DNA of 64,000 bases. It comes from an uncultured Dialister sp. (GTDB lineage: Bacteria; Bacillota; Negativicutes; Veillonellales; Dialisteraceae). Below, one piece after another: positions 7,439-16,254 of this stretch. The DNA is taken from the NCBI GenBank assembly GCA_900541485.1, contig UQJW01000003.1, positions 1 to 64,000 on the forward strand, read 5' to 3'. Numbering within the stretch: position 1 is the first letter of the stretch; each line of letters opens with the position of its first letter. The notes beneath the pieces were generated by a model. It did no database searches, was not told the origin of the DNA, and saw only the letters and a program-made list of their open reading frames with translations. The position numbers were made by a program, and so were the translations under genes.

Positions 7439-7610
7439 TCTGAATTTACAATATGTCACTTTTATAATATAGTTAATAAAGAGATTGCCGACAACAGAAA
7501 GTCGCCATTAGCTGCGGAGTTCCGAATGCGTAGGCATATGGTGGGGACCGGATTCCGACTCCGGAGGGGCGTCCACCCGGTAATCTTTTTTCTTGTCTTT
7601 TTTTGCAAAT

Positions 7611-7647
7611 AAAAACAGACAGTCCTTTTCCGGTACTGTCTGTTTTT
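7611..7647 (-). terminator. Original terminator of the tRNA-Arg gene, now left of the element
   Basis: AAAACAGACAGT and ACTGTCTGTTTT form a strong hairpin, followed on the minus strand by a T-rich stretch. It directly abuts the displaced tRNA 3' end at 7647. A similar but not identical hairpin follows the intact tRNA gene at 22,247-22,280, as expected when an element brings its own copy of the tRNA end. Confidence 0.65.
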
Positions 7648-7694
7648 GGTGACCCAGGAGAGATTCGAACTCCCGACACCTTGATTCGTAGTCA
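7647..7694 (-). repeat. Left attachment site: displaced 3' end of tRNA-Arg
   Basis: 48 bases identical to 22289-22336, covering CCA, acceptor 3' strand, T-arm, variable region and the anticodon arm 3' half. The match ends after GTAGTCA, i.e. within the anticodon stem-loop, where strand exchange by tRNA-targeting tyrosine integrases typically occurs. The 5' half of a tRNA is absent here, so this copy cannot give a tRNA. Confidence 0.85.
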
Positions 7695-7794
7695 TTTACG
7701 CCTAAAAAACTTTCCGATAATATCTGTGTTTATTCGATATAATCATTGATTTCTTTCCAACCATTCTACACCAATCTACATTCTTTTTATACAA

Positions 7795-7816
7795 TGGTCG
7801 TAAATCTGGTCGTAAA
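7795..7816. promoter_or_regulatory. Left integrase arm-site pair (TGGTCGTAAA x2)
   Basis: TGGTCGTAAA occurs at 7795-7804 and 7807-7816, same orientation, 12 bases apart. The same decamer, with one mismatch in the second copy, occurs as a pair 11 bases apart at 22199 and 22210, inside the other end. Paired direct repeats inside both ends are the layout of arm-type binding sites for the N-terminal domain of tyrosine integrases. Confidence 0.6.
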
Positions 7817-7867
7817 TTCTAAAATAATCATTCTCCTATATACATAAATACATTCTTTCCTCTATTT

Positions 7868-8191
7868 TTATAACAGTTTCATATACCAAATATTTGACAA
7901 AGCTATCTCCTTTTTATCTATCTTTATTCTTTTAAAGATCATATCGATATGTGTCACCAGTCCAATCATTTCTTTATATATTCCCTTCTCAAAAAAAATG
8001 ACTTTTACATTATCGCCTGCCTGTACTTCATGGATTATCCTGTTCAAGACCGCTGCCCTATCCTCGGAAAGACCTCTGCGTTCTTCTTTTACTTGTTCCA
8101 TTTCATTTAGTAATTCACCATATCCTTTTAATCCGTTAAAGGGAAGAAACTGTACAGCCCGGTTCACTTTCTGTCCTTTCCTATTATGCAT
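7868..8191 (-). CDS. YolD-like protein, partner of the Y-family polymerase
   Basis: 107 aa. The order N-terminal basic start, LPFNGLKGYGELL, a charged helix (EQVKEERRGLSED), then a strand-rich C-terminal half (GDNVKVIFFEKGIYKEMIGL) is that of the YolD-like family. These small proteins are encoded next to UvrX/UmuC-type polymerases in Firmicute plasmids and phages and are regarded as a UmuD-like partner. The start codon overlaps the end of the polymerase gene by 8 bases, indicating translational coupling and expression from the same SOS-regulated promoter. Confidence 0.7.
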   Translation of the reverse strand: MHNRKGQKVNRAVQFLPFNGLKGYGELLNEMEQVKEERRGLSEDRAAVLNRIIHEVQAGDNVKVIFFEKGIYKEMIGLVTHIDMIFKRIKIDKKEIALSNIWYMKLL

Positions 8192-9434
8192 TATGGCCTC
8201 CGATCATAGTATTTCTTTTCCTTACTGTGGACTTTTCAAGTAATGATGTCCCTCTTAATATGGCATTTTTCCCGTATTGATCCTGTATTTCTATGACGGC
8301 TTGTGCCAAATGCTTTTGCTTTAATTCCTTTTCCGGAGAAATAAATAAATTTGTTTGAAATAGCCCGTCTTTTAAAGTTCTGACATCATTCAAGCTGATT
8401 CCGATGGTACGTATGGGATAATTTTTTATTATTTTTCTCTTATACAATCTGTCAAATGCATCCTCTATCTCTGTCGGTATATCCGTATAATTTTCAAACT
8501 TCAGAGTTCCTCCAGATGATGAATGTATATCTTTGCTATATCCTACAACAAGAGATATGCCTCCTGTTAAAAGTTCCTGCTTTAATAAATCTAAAATAAG
8601 TCCTTGAACCATTTCATGCATGACAAGAAGTGCCGGACCGAAGCTATAGTCTTCAAACAGCACCTGACTGTTCGAAATTGATTTCGTTTTTGGTTTATAG
8701 GCTTTTATATCCTGAATCGTACAAGGTTCCCTTCCATAAGCATGGTCAATGAGGATCTCCGCATAGATCCCAAATTCTTTATATAAAAGACTCTCATCAA
8801 GACGTGTAATTCCATATAGATCATGAACTCCATATTTGGCCAATCTTCCGGCAATCCCATTTCCGATATTCCAAATATCCGTAATTGGTTTATGATGCCA
8901 AATTGTTTTCATGAATGCATCTTCGTCCAAATATCCGATCCTCTCCGGGGAATGCTTTGCTGTAATATCTAATGCGAGTTTTGTCAAAAACAAATTCGTT
9001 CCAATCCCGGCAGCAGAACTGATCCCCGTCCCTTCAAAGACCGCTTTCATCAGCATTTGTGCCATTTCTTTTGCCGTTTTGCCGTATAGTTTATGGTATG
9101 GTTCCAGATCAATAAAGCACTCATCAATGGAATAGACATAAATATCCTCTTTAGAAATATACTTCAAATAAATCCCATATATTTGGGCAGAAATTTCCAT
9201 ATACTTTCTCATATGAGGCCGGACAATCCTATACTTTACATGACCGGGTATCTCAAATAACCGGCACCGGTTCCGAATTCCCAGTGATTTCATCGCCGGT
9301 GTAACAGCCAGACAAAGAGCCCCTTTACCCCTTGATGGATCTGCTACAACAAGATTGACTGTAAAGGGATCCAGTCCACGTTCCGCACACTCTGCTGACG
9401 CATAAAAACTTTTCAGGTCAATGCAAATGTACAT
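8184..9434 (-). CDS. Y-family (UmuC/UvrX-like) translesion DNA polymerase
   Basis: 416 aa from ATG 9434, chosen because GAGGAGGG lies just upstream and the catalytic motif CIDLKSFYASAECAERGLDP then starts at residue 3; an upstream in-frame ATG at 9479 would add 15 unrelated residues. The second catalytic motif is YSIDECFIDL near residue 110. Helix-hairpin-helix sequences (IWNIGNGIAGRLAKYGVHDL) and a C-terminal little-finger domain follow. Such enzymes copy damaged DNA with low fidelity. A GAACATATGTTC palindrome lies 62 bases upstream, so LexA control is likely. The gene is carried by the mobile element together with its YolD-like partner. Confidence 0.85.
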   Translation of the reverse strand: MYICIDLKSFYASAECAERGLDPFTVNLVVADPSRGKGALCLAVTPAMKSLGIRNRCRLFEIPGHVKYRIVRPHMRKYMEISAQIYGIYLKYISKEDIYVYSIDECFIDLEPYHKLYGKTAKEMAQMLMKAVFEGTGISSAAGIGTNLFLTKLALDITAKHSPERIGYLDEDAFMKTIWHHKPITDIWNIGNGIAGRLAKYGVHDLYGITRLDESLLYKEFGIYAEILIDHAYGREPCTIQDIKAYKPKTKSISNSQVLFEDYSFGPALLVMHEMVQGLILDLLKQELLTGGISLVVGYSKDIHSSSGGTLKFENYTDIPTEIEDAFDRLYKRKIIKNYPIRTIGISLNDVRTLKDGLFQTNLFISPEKELKQKHLAQAVIEIQDQYGKNAILRGTSLLEKSTVRKRNTMIGGHNA

Positions 9435-9495
9435 CTCAAAACCCTCCTCAGATATACATATCTTCTTTCTGGCAAACACATTATATCATATTTTA

Positions 9496-9507
9496 GAACA
9501 TATGTTC
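9496..9507 (-). promoter_or_regulatory. SOS box (LexA operator) upstream of the polymerase
   Basis: GAACATATGTTC is a perfect 12-bp palindrome and matches the Firmicute SOS-box pattern GAAC-N4-GTTC. It lies in the promoter region of the minus-strand polymerase-YolD pair. I saw no second copy near other element genes. Confidence 0.8.
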
Positions 9508-9542
9508 TATTCTTAAAAATTGTTTTCTTTCATGCAATCCAG

Positions 9543-9583
9543 AAAAAAAGAGTCTCTGTTTTACTTACAGAGACTCTTTTTTT
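9543..9583. terminator. Bidirectional terminator after the R-M gene
   Basis: AAAAAAAGAGTCTCTGT and ACAGAGACTCTTTTTTT pair around a short loop, with A/T tracts on both sides. It separates the end of the minus-strand R-M gene from the promoter of the polymerase gene. Confidence 0.75.
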
Positions 9584-9590
9584 GATTTTC

Positions 9591-12500
9591 TTACTTCTTT
9601 TCTTCTGTTTCAAACGTCAACTTAGGAATACTTCGGACAATTTTCATTGTTTCCACAGACACGGTAATGATACTGAGCAAAAGACGAAGAATATATTTGG
9701 GATCATTATGTTCTTTCGCCCAATCATTGGGATCATTGGTGATTCCGCTGTTCTTATCCACCTTGATCTGGTAGCTTTCCATAATCCATTCAATGGCAGA
9801 ACGCCCGTTGACTACATAGTCATAGACTTCCGGCGGAATATTTCTGATGGTCACATGGCCGTTGTAGCGGATAACCGACTTGTCTTTCTTAGCGGGAAAC
9901 GCCATTTTCGTTACCTTGTAGTCACCGGCTCCGTCGTCTTCCACGATGACCTCTTTCGGAGGCTTATAGTCCTCATACTTCAAGTGCAGCTCCGCCAAAT
10001 CCCTGCCGGCTTTACTGAAAGCACGGAAATCCGCCACTGTATCTGCCAAAGGAATATGGGGAAGCATCTTTTTCAAGTCGGCGGCAAATTCATTACGATA
10101 ATCTTCACTGTGAAACAGCCCGTAGACGTAGTAGAAAATATCTTCTTTCGTAATATTTCTATCTTTATACTTTTCTTTTACCAAATTCCACACATAGTCG
10201 GTAATCCCGTCATAACGGATATATTTCGGCCCCTCGTCATTTTCTTCAAAAAGGTCTTTGTTCGGACTTTCTTCCTTTTCTTCATACCAGTAGAGAGGGA
10301 AACATTGTGCTTTCTCAATATAATCAAAACATGGTATCAAATTAGAAATTAAAACCGAAAATCCTTTTTTAGAGCCTTTTCCTCTTACACAAATCAACAA
10401 ATTTTGACTATCTGCTTGTGGAAACAGCCGGGGCATTTTATACGTCACTTCATTTAAATACTTATCATAATATAAATATTTCTTACTGAACGGACGGTAA
10501 TTAGCTACTCTTATATTATCTTCTATAAACTCATATCTTCTGTTCCGAACAACATTTTGTTTTGTTGCTCTTGTCCAAATAATTTTACTACTATCCATAG
10601 GAAAATCATATTTTACTGCCTTATGATTTTGGGGTATTTGCTGATTTTTTAATGTTTGATGATATTTTTCTCGTTCTTGGTTATAGAAATCAATGGTCTT
10701 CTCGATATTCGTACATAATTTGTCATGAGAATATTGATAACACCATACATCTCTGGCAGTTGTTATACCCATGGTATATAAATCAGAAAAATATTTTGCT
10801 TTCGTTGTCTTGTCCTCTTTATCCCCAATAACGATATATTTCTCAAATAAAGCACTTCGCTTGTTAATCCAATCTCCTTTTTCATTGGGTTTCAAAACCT
10901 TTTGTGTAAACCGGCTGTTGTTCACGGATTTTACTTTTGCGACTTCTTCCAATTTTTGTATCCGTGTGAGGTAGTCATTCACTTGCCGATAATAAATGAC
11001 GGCTTTTTCTTCTTTCTTTTTCGGTTTCTTCACCAGTACGGTAATGGCTATGGGGGTCCGACTTCCGGACCCAAAAATTTTCCCACCCTCTTTATGGGAT
11101 ACTTCACCAATGGTTCTTTGATCCCCTCTTAAGTTAAAAATGTAAATGGAAGAAAATTCCTTTTCAAAGCATTTCCTGAGGCCGTCCATAGCGCTGCCGT
11201 CCAGCCAACCTGCATTGGTGACAAAACCGATGATACCGCCACGGGTAGCATCCAGCCGGTCACCGGCCCAGCGGAAAGCTTTGATATAGCTGTCATACAA
11301 AGCAGTCTTTCGTGTCGCTTTTGACTCTGCCACATAGGTGTCGGCAATTCTTTTTTCCAATTTGGGGTAATGTTCATTTTGTGCATTATCATTGGCCGAC
11401 TTTTGCCCTACCGAATAGGGAGGATTTCCGATGATGATTTGCATGGGCGTTTTGCTTTGTTCGATGACCCGTTCGGAGTTATTGGGAAATACCTCTGCAA
11501 ATTTTAAGGTTTCTATATCTTTATCATTGTCTTCATAAAGTTGGAAGGTATCGGTAAGGCAAATGCCTTCGAAGGGGGTAAACTCTCCTTCTTTCTCTCC
11601 CATGGCGTCGTGATAGGCATTTTCGATATTCACGGAAGCTATATAGTAGGCCAAAAGGACCAGTTCATTGGCATGAAGTTCTTTCTTGTATTTTCTTTCT
11701 AAGGCTTCTTTATCGATGATTCCGCTCTGTATCATCCGGGTGATAAAGGTGCCCGTGCCGGTAAAGGGATCGATGATATGAATATTTTCATCACTGATTT
11801 TTCTGTTAAATTCCTTTTTCAGGATATCTGCCACGCTCCGGTTGATGAAATCGACGACTTCGACGGGTGTATAGACGATACCCAGTTTTTGTACCGTTTT
11901 CGACAGTGCTTTTTTAAAAAATTTATCGTACAGTTCGATGATGATTTTTTGTTTGGCCACGGCATTATCGATGCCTTCACATCGTTCCTGTACGGATTTA
12001 TAAAATCTTTCCATCACTTTTTGGTCTTTCTCATAAGCCGTTTCCCCGACTAAGTCCAAGAGTGTTTTCATGGATTTGGAAATCGGGTTGCTGTCCGTAA
12101 AAGAACTGTTTCCAAAAAGGGCATCAAAAACAGGCTTTGTCACCATATGCTGGGACAACATTTCAATGGCATCCTGCCGGCCTATATTGGGATTTATATT
12201 TTTGTGCAATCCCTGCATATACATTTCAAAGGCCGTTTTATAGTCTTCATCTGTATCAATTAAATTTTTGATACGCTCCTGATGTCGTTTCGCAATGTCT
12301 GCCACGTCATTGGCCCAGTCTTCCCAATACCGTCGGCTGCCGACTTTCAGCACCATTTTGGCATACAGAGCATTTTTAATCTGATCGTCAAAAAGAAGCA
12401 TATTGCTCCATTTTATTTTTTCCACGTCTGACAGTCCCGATGAGTCACCGCTTATGTTCGTGCCCGGACCGATTATCACGGTGCCGCCGCCACGCGGTTT

Positions 12501-14564
12501 TTCTTCGTTCAATTCAAGTTTATTGACCCATGCATTGAAGCGGTCATCATGAGCTCTCAAAGCATTTAAAATGCTCCAAATCACCTTATAATCTTTATTT
12601 TTATCAAGAACGGTATTCGGATCGGAATCGGAAGGTACAACGACAGGAATAATGATATAGCCGTATTTTTTCCCCGGTGCCGTTCTCATGACACGGCCTA
12701 CGGACTGGACTACGTCTACTTGGGAATCTCTGGAACTTAAAAATATGACGGCATCAAGGGACGGTACATCGACACCTTCGGAAAGGCAGCGTACATTGGT
12801 AAGTATCCGGCATTCCTCTCCATCTGTCGGTGCTTTACTCAGCCAGTTGACTAACATATTTCTTTCATCGGCCATCATTGATCCGTCTATATGTTTGGCT
12901 GTCACACTGACGGTCGTATCTTCAATATTTTCGTTAAATTCTTTTGTTATGGCTTGTGAGTATTCGTTAAATGCCTGTGAAATTTTCTTAGATGCCGAAA
13001 TTCTTGAGCAGAACGCCACTGCCTTATGCATAAGTCCCGGATCGACCGCTTTGATATCATCAGATGGCGGATCTACCCGTTTTGACAGTGCATTAATAAC
13101 ACCCACAAGTTTTACCGCTTCATCCGTATTTATTTCTTCCTCTTTATCTTGTACGGCCGACATGACGGATACAGGAAGATCAATATTATCTCTTACTGTG
13201 AGGATAAGAACTTTATAGTCTGAAAGCAGTCCTTTTTCTACGGCTTCCCCAAAGCCGATCCGGTAAAATTCTTTCCCGTAAAGGTTTTCGTCATCCATGG
13301 AGCAGATCATCACGGAATTTTCTTTTGCTTTCTTCTTGGCATTTACGTCATATAATCTGGGCGTTGCCGTCATATAAAGACGTTTTTTTGCCTTTATAAA
13401 ATCGTTGTCGTGTACTTTTACGAAGTTACTTTCATCTTCTCCGCTTAATGTGGCTCCTGTGGTTCTATGGGCCTCATCACAGATAATAAAGTCAAAATCA
13501 TAGTTTCTGGTACGGTCTATATGATCGGTTTTATCTCTCGGAAAGAGGCTTGTCAGTTGTTTATTATCCATTTCTATTTCGCCATTCAAAATTTTCTGTG
13601 CTTTTGATATGACGTCAATGGACTGGTATGTCGAGAATACGACAATCATTCCTTCTGCTTTTTTGCAGGCAGAAACAATCTGACGTACGATGGATTCTGG
13701 CTTTGTGTTGGCCGGAAGTGCTAAATCCACCGGATCATTATATCCGTCGTCACTCTCATTTCTTTTTTGGGATGCCTTTTTATCACTACATATGCAGATA
13801 TTCATCAGCGGCTTTTCCGAAAAATTATTCCATTCATTTAATGTTTGATTCACCAAAGCAATCGACGGCACGAGAACAAGAACAAGACCTTTATTTCCGG
13901 TTTCTTGTTCGATAAGACGTAAAGAAGTAAATGTTTTTCCCGTTCCGCAGGCCATAATCATTTTTCCGCGATTATTTGTTTTGTAATGTTCATGAGCAGC
14001 AGACAAGGCATCTTTTTGGTGAGGCATAAGCTTTCTTTCACCGGTAGTACCGCCTGCTTTTGCACCGTAAAGATTCTGGCCGAGTTTTTCCCAATCTACC
14101 GTCTTATCCTGTTCCAGTTCATATGCATTGATAACAATACAGGGCGGATCTTGGTTTTTTATGGCTTCCCGGGCATTTTTTCCCCATTTATCACTTGTTT
14201 CTACCCATATACGTTGTGAAAATTTTATTTTTTTGTCATTTACAGTAAAGGTCCGGGAAGAGGTCGCCAAAAAAGAATCTACTTCTTCTTTATTGATTGT
14301 CGTTCCTTTGTCGTAACACTTACATTGCACTGCCCAATATTCATCAGTAATTGTTTTAATTACTACATCGATTCCGGTATCTTGTCCTCCGAATTGGTCT
14401 GCCTGTGGAAAATTGCTCCAAAGCCATACTTTATCAATGACGGAAGCATATTTTTTAGAGGTTCTGAAATAATTGACCGTAACTTTTTCAAAGCGATTTC
14501 CTTTTTCTCTTTCCGTATAAGATTCTTCCCGTATCATAGCTAAAAGTTTTTGGAATGAAGTCAT
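9591..14564 (-). CDS. Single-chain restriction-modification enzyme (Type ISP-like)
   Basis: 1,657 aa, combining four activities in one chain. An N-terminal Mrr-type nuclease has GGQDTGIDVV and VQCKC near residues 60-82. A superfamily 2 helicase/translocase follows: Walker A ACGTGKT at about 205-211, CDEAH at about 362, TATPR, and QSVGRVMR. An N6-adenine methyltransferase has DPFTGTGTF near 933 and GNPPY near 1046. The C-terminal about 500 residues should hold target recognition. Size and order match Type ISP enzymes such as the LlaGI group, which methylate one strand and cut after two enzymes meet. No separate specificity subunit is present. It is the main cargo of the element and lies beside an XRE regulator gene. 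No frameshift or lost motif is visible. Confidence 0.85.
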   Translation of the reverse strand: MTSFQKLLAMIREESYTEREKGNRFEKVTVNYFRTSKKYASVIDKVWLWSNFPQADQFGGQDTGIDVVIKTITDEYWAVQCKCYDKGTTINKEEVDSFLATSSRTFTVNDKKIKFSQRIWVETSDKWGKNAREAIKNQDPPCIVINAYELEQDKTVDWEKLGQNLYGAKAGGTTGERKLMPHQKDALSAAHEHYKTNNRGKMIMACGTGKTFTSLRLIEQETGNKGLVLVLVPSIALVNQTLNEWNNFSEKPLMNICICSDKKASQKRNESDDGYNDPVDLALPANTKPESIVRQIVSACKKAEGMIVVFSTYQSIDVISKAQKILNGEIEMDNKQLTSLFPRDKTDHIDRTRNYDFDFIICDEAHRTTGATLSGEDESNFVKVHDNDFIKAKKRLYMTATPRLYDVNAKKKAKENSVMICSMDDENLYGKEFYRIGFGEAVEKGLLSDYKVLILTVRDNIDLPVSVMSAVQDKEEEINTDEAVKLVGVINALSKRVDPPSDDIKAVDPGLMHKAVAFCSRISASKKISQAFNEYSQAITKEFNENIEDTTVSVTAKHIDGSMMADERNMLVNWLSKAPTDGEECRILTNVRCLSEGVDVPSLDAVIFLSSRDSQVDVVQSVGRVMRTAPGKKYGYIIIPVVVPSDSDPNTVLDKNKDYKVIWSILNALRAHDDRFNAWVNKLELNEEKPRGGGTVIIGPGTNISGDSSGLSDVEKIKWSNMLLFDDQIKNALYAKMVLKVGSRRYWEDWANDVADIAKRHQERIKNLIDTDEDYKTAFEMYMQGLHKNINPNIGRQDAIEMLSQHMVTKPVFDALFGNSSFTDSNPISKSMKTLLDLVGETAYEKDQKVMERFYKSVQERCEGIDNAVAKQKIIIELYDKFFKKALSKTVQKLGIVYTPVEVVDFINRSVADILKKEFNRKISDENIHIIDPFTGTGTFITRMIQSGIIDKEALERKYKKELHANELVLLAYYIASVNIENAYHDAMGEKEGEFTPFEGICLTDTFQLYEDNDKDIETLKFAEVFPNNSERVIEQSKTPMQIIIGNPPYSVGQKSANDNAQNEHYPKLEKRIADTYVAESKATRKTALYDSYIKAFRWAGDRLDATRGGIIGFVTNAGWLDGSAMDGLRKCFEKEFSSIYIFNLRGDQRTIGEVSHKEGGKIFGSGSRTPIAITVLVKKPKKKEEKAVIYYRQVNDYLTRIQKLEEVAKVKSVNNSRFTQKVLKPNEKGDWINKRSALFEKYIVIGDKEDKTTKAKYFSDLYTMGITTARDVWCYQYSHDKLCTNIEKTIDFYNQEREKYHQTLKNQQIPQNHKAVKYDFPMDSSKIIWTRATKQNVVRNRRYEFIEDNIRVANYRPFSKKYLYYDKYLNEVTYKMPRLFPQADSQNLLICVRGKGSKKGFSVLISNLIPCFDYIEKAQCFPLYWYEEKEESPNKDLFEENDEGPKYIRYDGITDYVWNLVKEKYKDRNITKEDIFYYVYGLFHSEDYRNEFAADLKKMLPHIPLADTVADFRAFSKAGRDLAELHLKYEDYKPPKEVIVEDDGAGDYKVTKMAFPAKKDKSVIRYNGHVTIRNIPPEVYDYVVNGRSAIEWIMESYQIKVDKNSGITNDPNDWAKEHNDPKYILRLLLSIITVSVETMKIVRSIPKLTFETEEKK

Positions 14565-14631
14565 AATATTTTTTGATCCCTTCTAAATAACATTCACAAA
14601 AATACCCTTTGAAATAGATCTTATATACAAA

Positions 14632-15414
14632 TTATTTGATAAATAAATTCGTTAAAAGTTGAGGATTTTTAATTTCTCTAAATCTTCTTATCAGGATATT
14701 ATTTCTTTGTTCCTCCGACAAGTTCGTCCACTGTTCAATAATACCTGCCCACCCAGGATGGCTTTCAAGAGCTACTTCTTTACTCTCTATATCCTTAACC
14801 ATATAATATTCATTTTCTTTTGAATTCTGCACACAGATCACAAAATTACATCCAAGTATCTGATCTTCTAACAAGCTTATTCCGGAAGGCCCAATAAAGC
14901 GAACCCCTAACGTATAGCTTAAAACAAGCATAAGGTATAACAAAGGCATACTTTTCTCTACGAAAAGTTTTTTATATAAATTCATGTTATTTTTGTTAAA
15001 CACTATACATATATATGGCTGTGCCCCTCTTGTGACATCAGGGGCTTCTTTCGTGTCTATAATTAGTCCGAAAATATAATCAAATCCATAATTTGTATTT
15101 CTAAAAGAAAACTCTAAATATCCTTCCGGTGCAATATAAGAATAATATTCATGTTTAACAGGCCAATAGTCTTCACCCAGCAAGAAATCAACGGTTACAT
15201 TGAAATATCTGGCTAACTTCACCAAAACAGGAATTGTCGGAAATGCCACTCCATTCTCGTATTTACTAATTCCCATTTGACTGATCTTTAGTTCTTTTGA
15301 TAAAGCACTCTGACTCAGATTTTTAGATTTTCTTAATTGTTCTAATCTATGCATAAACGTATTTTTTGTGGATTGTATATCGTCATCTTTATTGAACAAA
15401 TTAAACGGATTCAT
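14632..15414 (-). CDS. XRE-family transcriptional regulator of the mobile element
   Basis: 260 aa. Residues about 20-80 form a Cro/C1-type helix-turn-helix (LEQLRKSKNLSQSALSKELK, ISQMGISKYENG, LARYFNVTVDFLLGED). The remaining about 170 residues form an unrecognised domain with several aromatic strands, possibly a sensing domain. It lies between the R-M gene and a 470-base region facing the mobilization genes, so it could control either restriction expression or the mobilization operon. The TAGGGATA repeats at 15679-15768 are candidate operator sites. Regulation is inferred from position only. Confidence 0.75.
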   Translation of the reverse strand: MNPFNLFNKDDDIQSTKNTFMHRLEQLRKSKNLSQSALSKELKISQMGISKYENGVAFPTIPVLVKLARYFNVTVDFLLGEDYWPVKHEYYSYIAPEGYLEFSFRNTNYGFDYIFGLIIDTKEAPDVTRGAQPYICIVFNKNNMNLYKKLFVEKSMPLLYLMLVLSYTLGVRFIGPSGISLLEDQILGCNFVICVQNSKENEYYMVKDIESKEVALESHPGWAGIIEQWTNLSEEQRNNILIRRFREIKNPQLLTNLFIK

Positions 15415-15678
15415 CTTTCCCTCCCATCACACGTTCTTGACATGCTAAAAAACATATGCTATTTTGTAGTAAATAAAACCAATAGTTTTATTTACTACTT
15501 TTATTATTATTTTACTCTTTCAATTTTATTTATGCTATTTGTGTTAATTATACCATTACCATTCACTTTTTTGTGAAATTTTTCACAATATTTCTTTAAA
15601 CAATTTTCTTTTTTCTATAGCCTCTTGTCGTAATTATTATAATTTTTTCCGGTCATTTATCTTTACTATGAGATTTTA

Positions 15679-15768
15679 TAGGGATATGTCCATGTAACTG
15701 TTAAAGCGGCTGTTATTAGTGAATTATTTAATAGGGATATCCTTGTGCAAAAAGGGCCCCTATCCCTA
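15679..15768. repeat. TAGGGATA repeats upstream of mobilization genes (oriT or operator candidate)
   Basis: TAGGGATA occurs at 15679-15686 and 15732-15739 and inverted as TATCCCTA at 15761-15768. The last two make an inverted repeat around GGGCCC-containing DNA. The cluster is in the otherwise non-coding interval 15415-15942, directly before the small relaxosome-type gene. This is where oriT of MobF elements or operators of the adjacent XRE protein would be expected. The rest of the interval is AT-rich without assignable features. Confidence 0.4.
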
Positions 15769-15942
15769 TGAGCAAAAATAATGTACCTATTTATAAATCG
15801 TAATTTTATCAGTAAACAACGATAAACTGACTCGGCGTAAATAAATAGCAGGGACACCGTTTGGTGAGATTACGTATGAGCTAATATGTTTTTTATTAGC
15901 TCTGCGGATGAGTATATTTCTAAACATACAAAAGGAGGACGT

Positions 15943-16254
15943 ATGGCACAAAAAAATGCTTTAGAGGAGATCAAAATTTATTGTTCTCACGACTGGAAAC
16001 GTAAAATTACTGCTTCTGCCGCTTTGTCTGGAATGAAGATATCCCCTTTCATAAGAGAAAAACTTGATATGGCACTTACGCAATCAGATCCGGTTATTTC
16101 TGAGGATTATATCAAACATATCATTTTCATTGAAAACATCCTTATTTATTTACTTAAGCAAATTACTGAAGACGATAATACGTTAGAAAGTATAATTATG
16201 GATTGCGAGCAAAAGGCTGGACTTTATGATGAATCAACAATTTCTACAGAATAA
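15943..16254 (+). CDS. Small DNA-binding protein of the relaxosome (MobC/RHH-like)
   Basis: 103 aa from ATG 15943, which follows AAAGGAGG. The N-terminal half reads ALEEIKIYCSHDWKRKITAS AALSG, then ISPFIREKLDMAL: a strand followed by two helices, like ribbon-helix-helix accessory proteins that bind oriT and help the relaxase. The C-terminal half is an acidic helix. It is the first gene of an operon with coupling protein and relaxase; its end overlaps the next gene by 29 bases. Family assignment is tentative and rests on fold pattern and position. Confidence 0.55.
   Translation: MAQKNALEEIKIYCSHDWKRKITASAALSGMKISPFIREKLDMALTQSDPVISEDYIKHIIFIENILIYLLKQITEDDNTLESIIMDCEQKAGLYDESTISTE

Noticed and set aside
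1..7440. Immunity array as part of the tRNA element
   Set aside because: The left attachment repeat is at 7647, so the array is outside the element's ends. It is a separate acquisition.
7480..7600. GC-rich stretch with GGAGGGGCGTCCACCCGG, considered as a small RNA
   Set aside because: No known RNA structure recognised and no promoter seen; left unassigned.
7647..7694. Second tRNA-Arg gene
   Set aside because: Only the 3' half is present; acceptor 5' strand, D-arm and half the anticodon arm are missing. It is the attachment-site remnant.
9582..10352. 256-codon plus-strand frame opposite the end of the R-M gene
   Set aside because: Phe/Ile-rich composition typical of an antisense reading; no ribosome site; the opposite strand has strong domain evidence.
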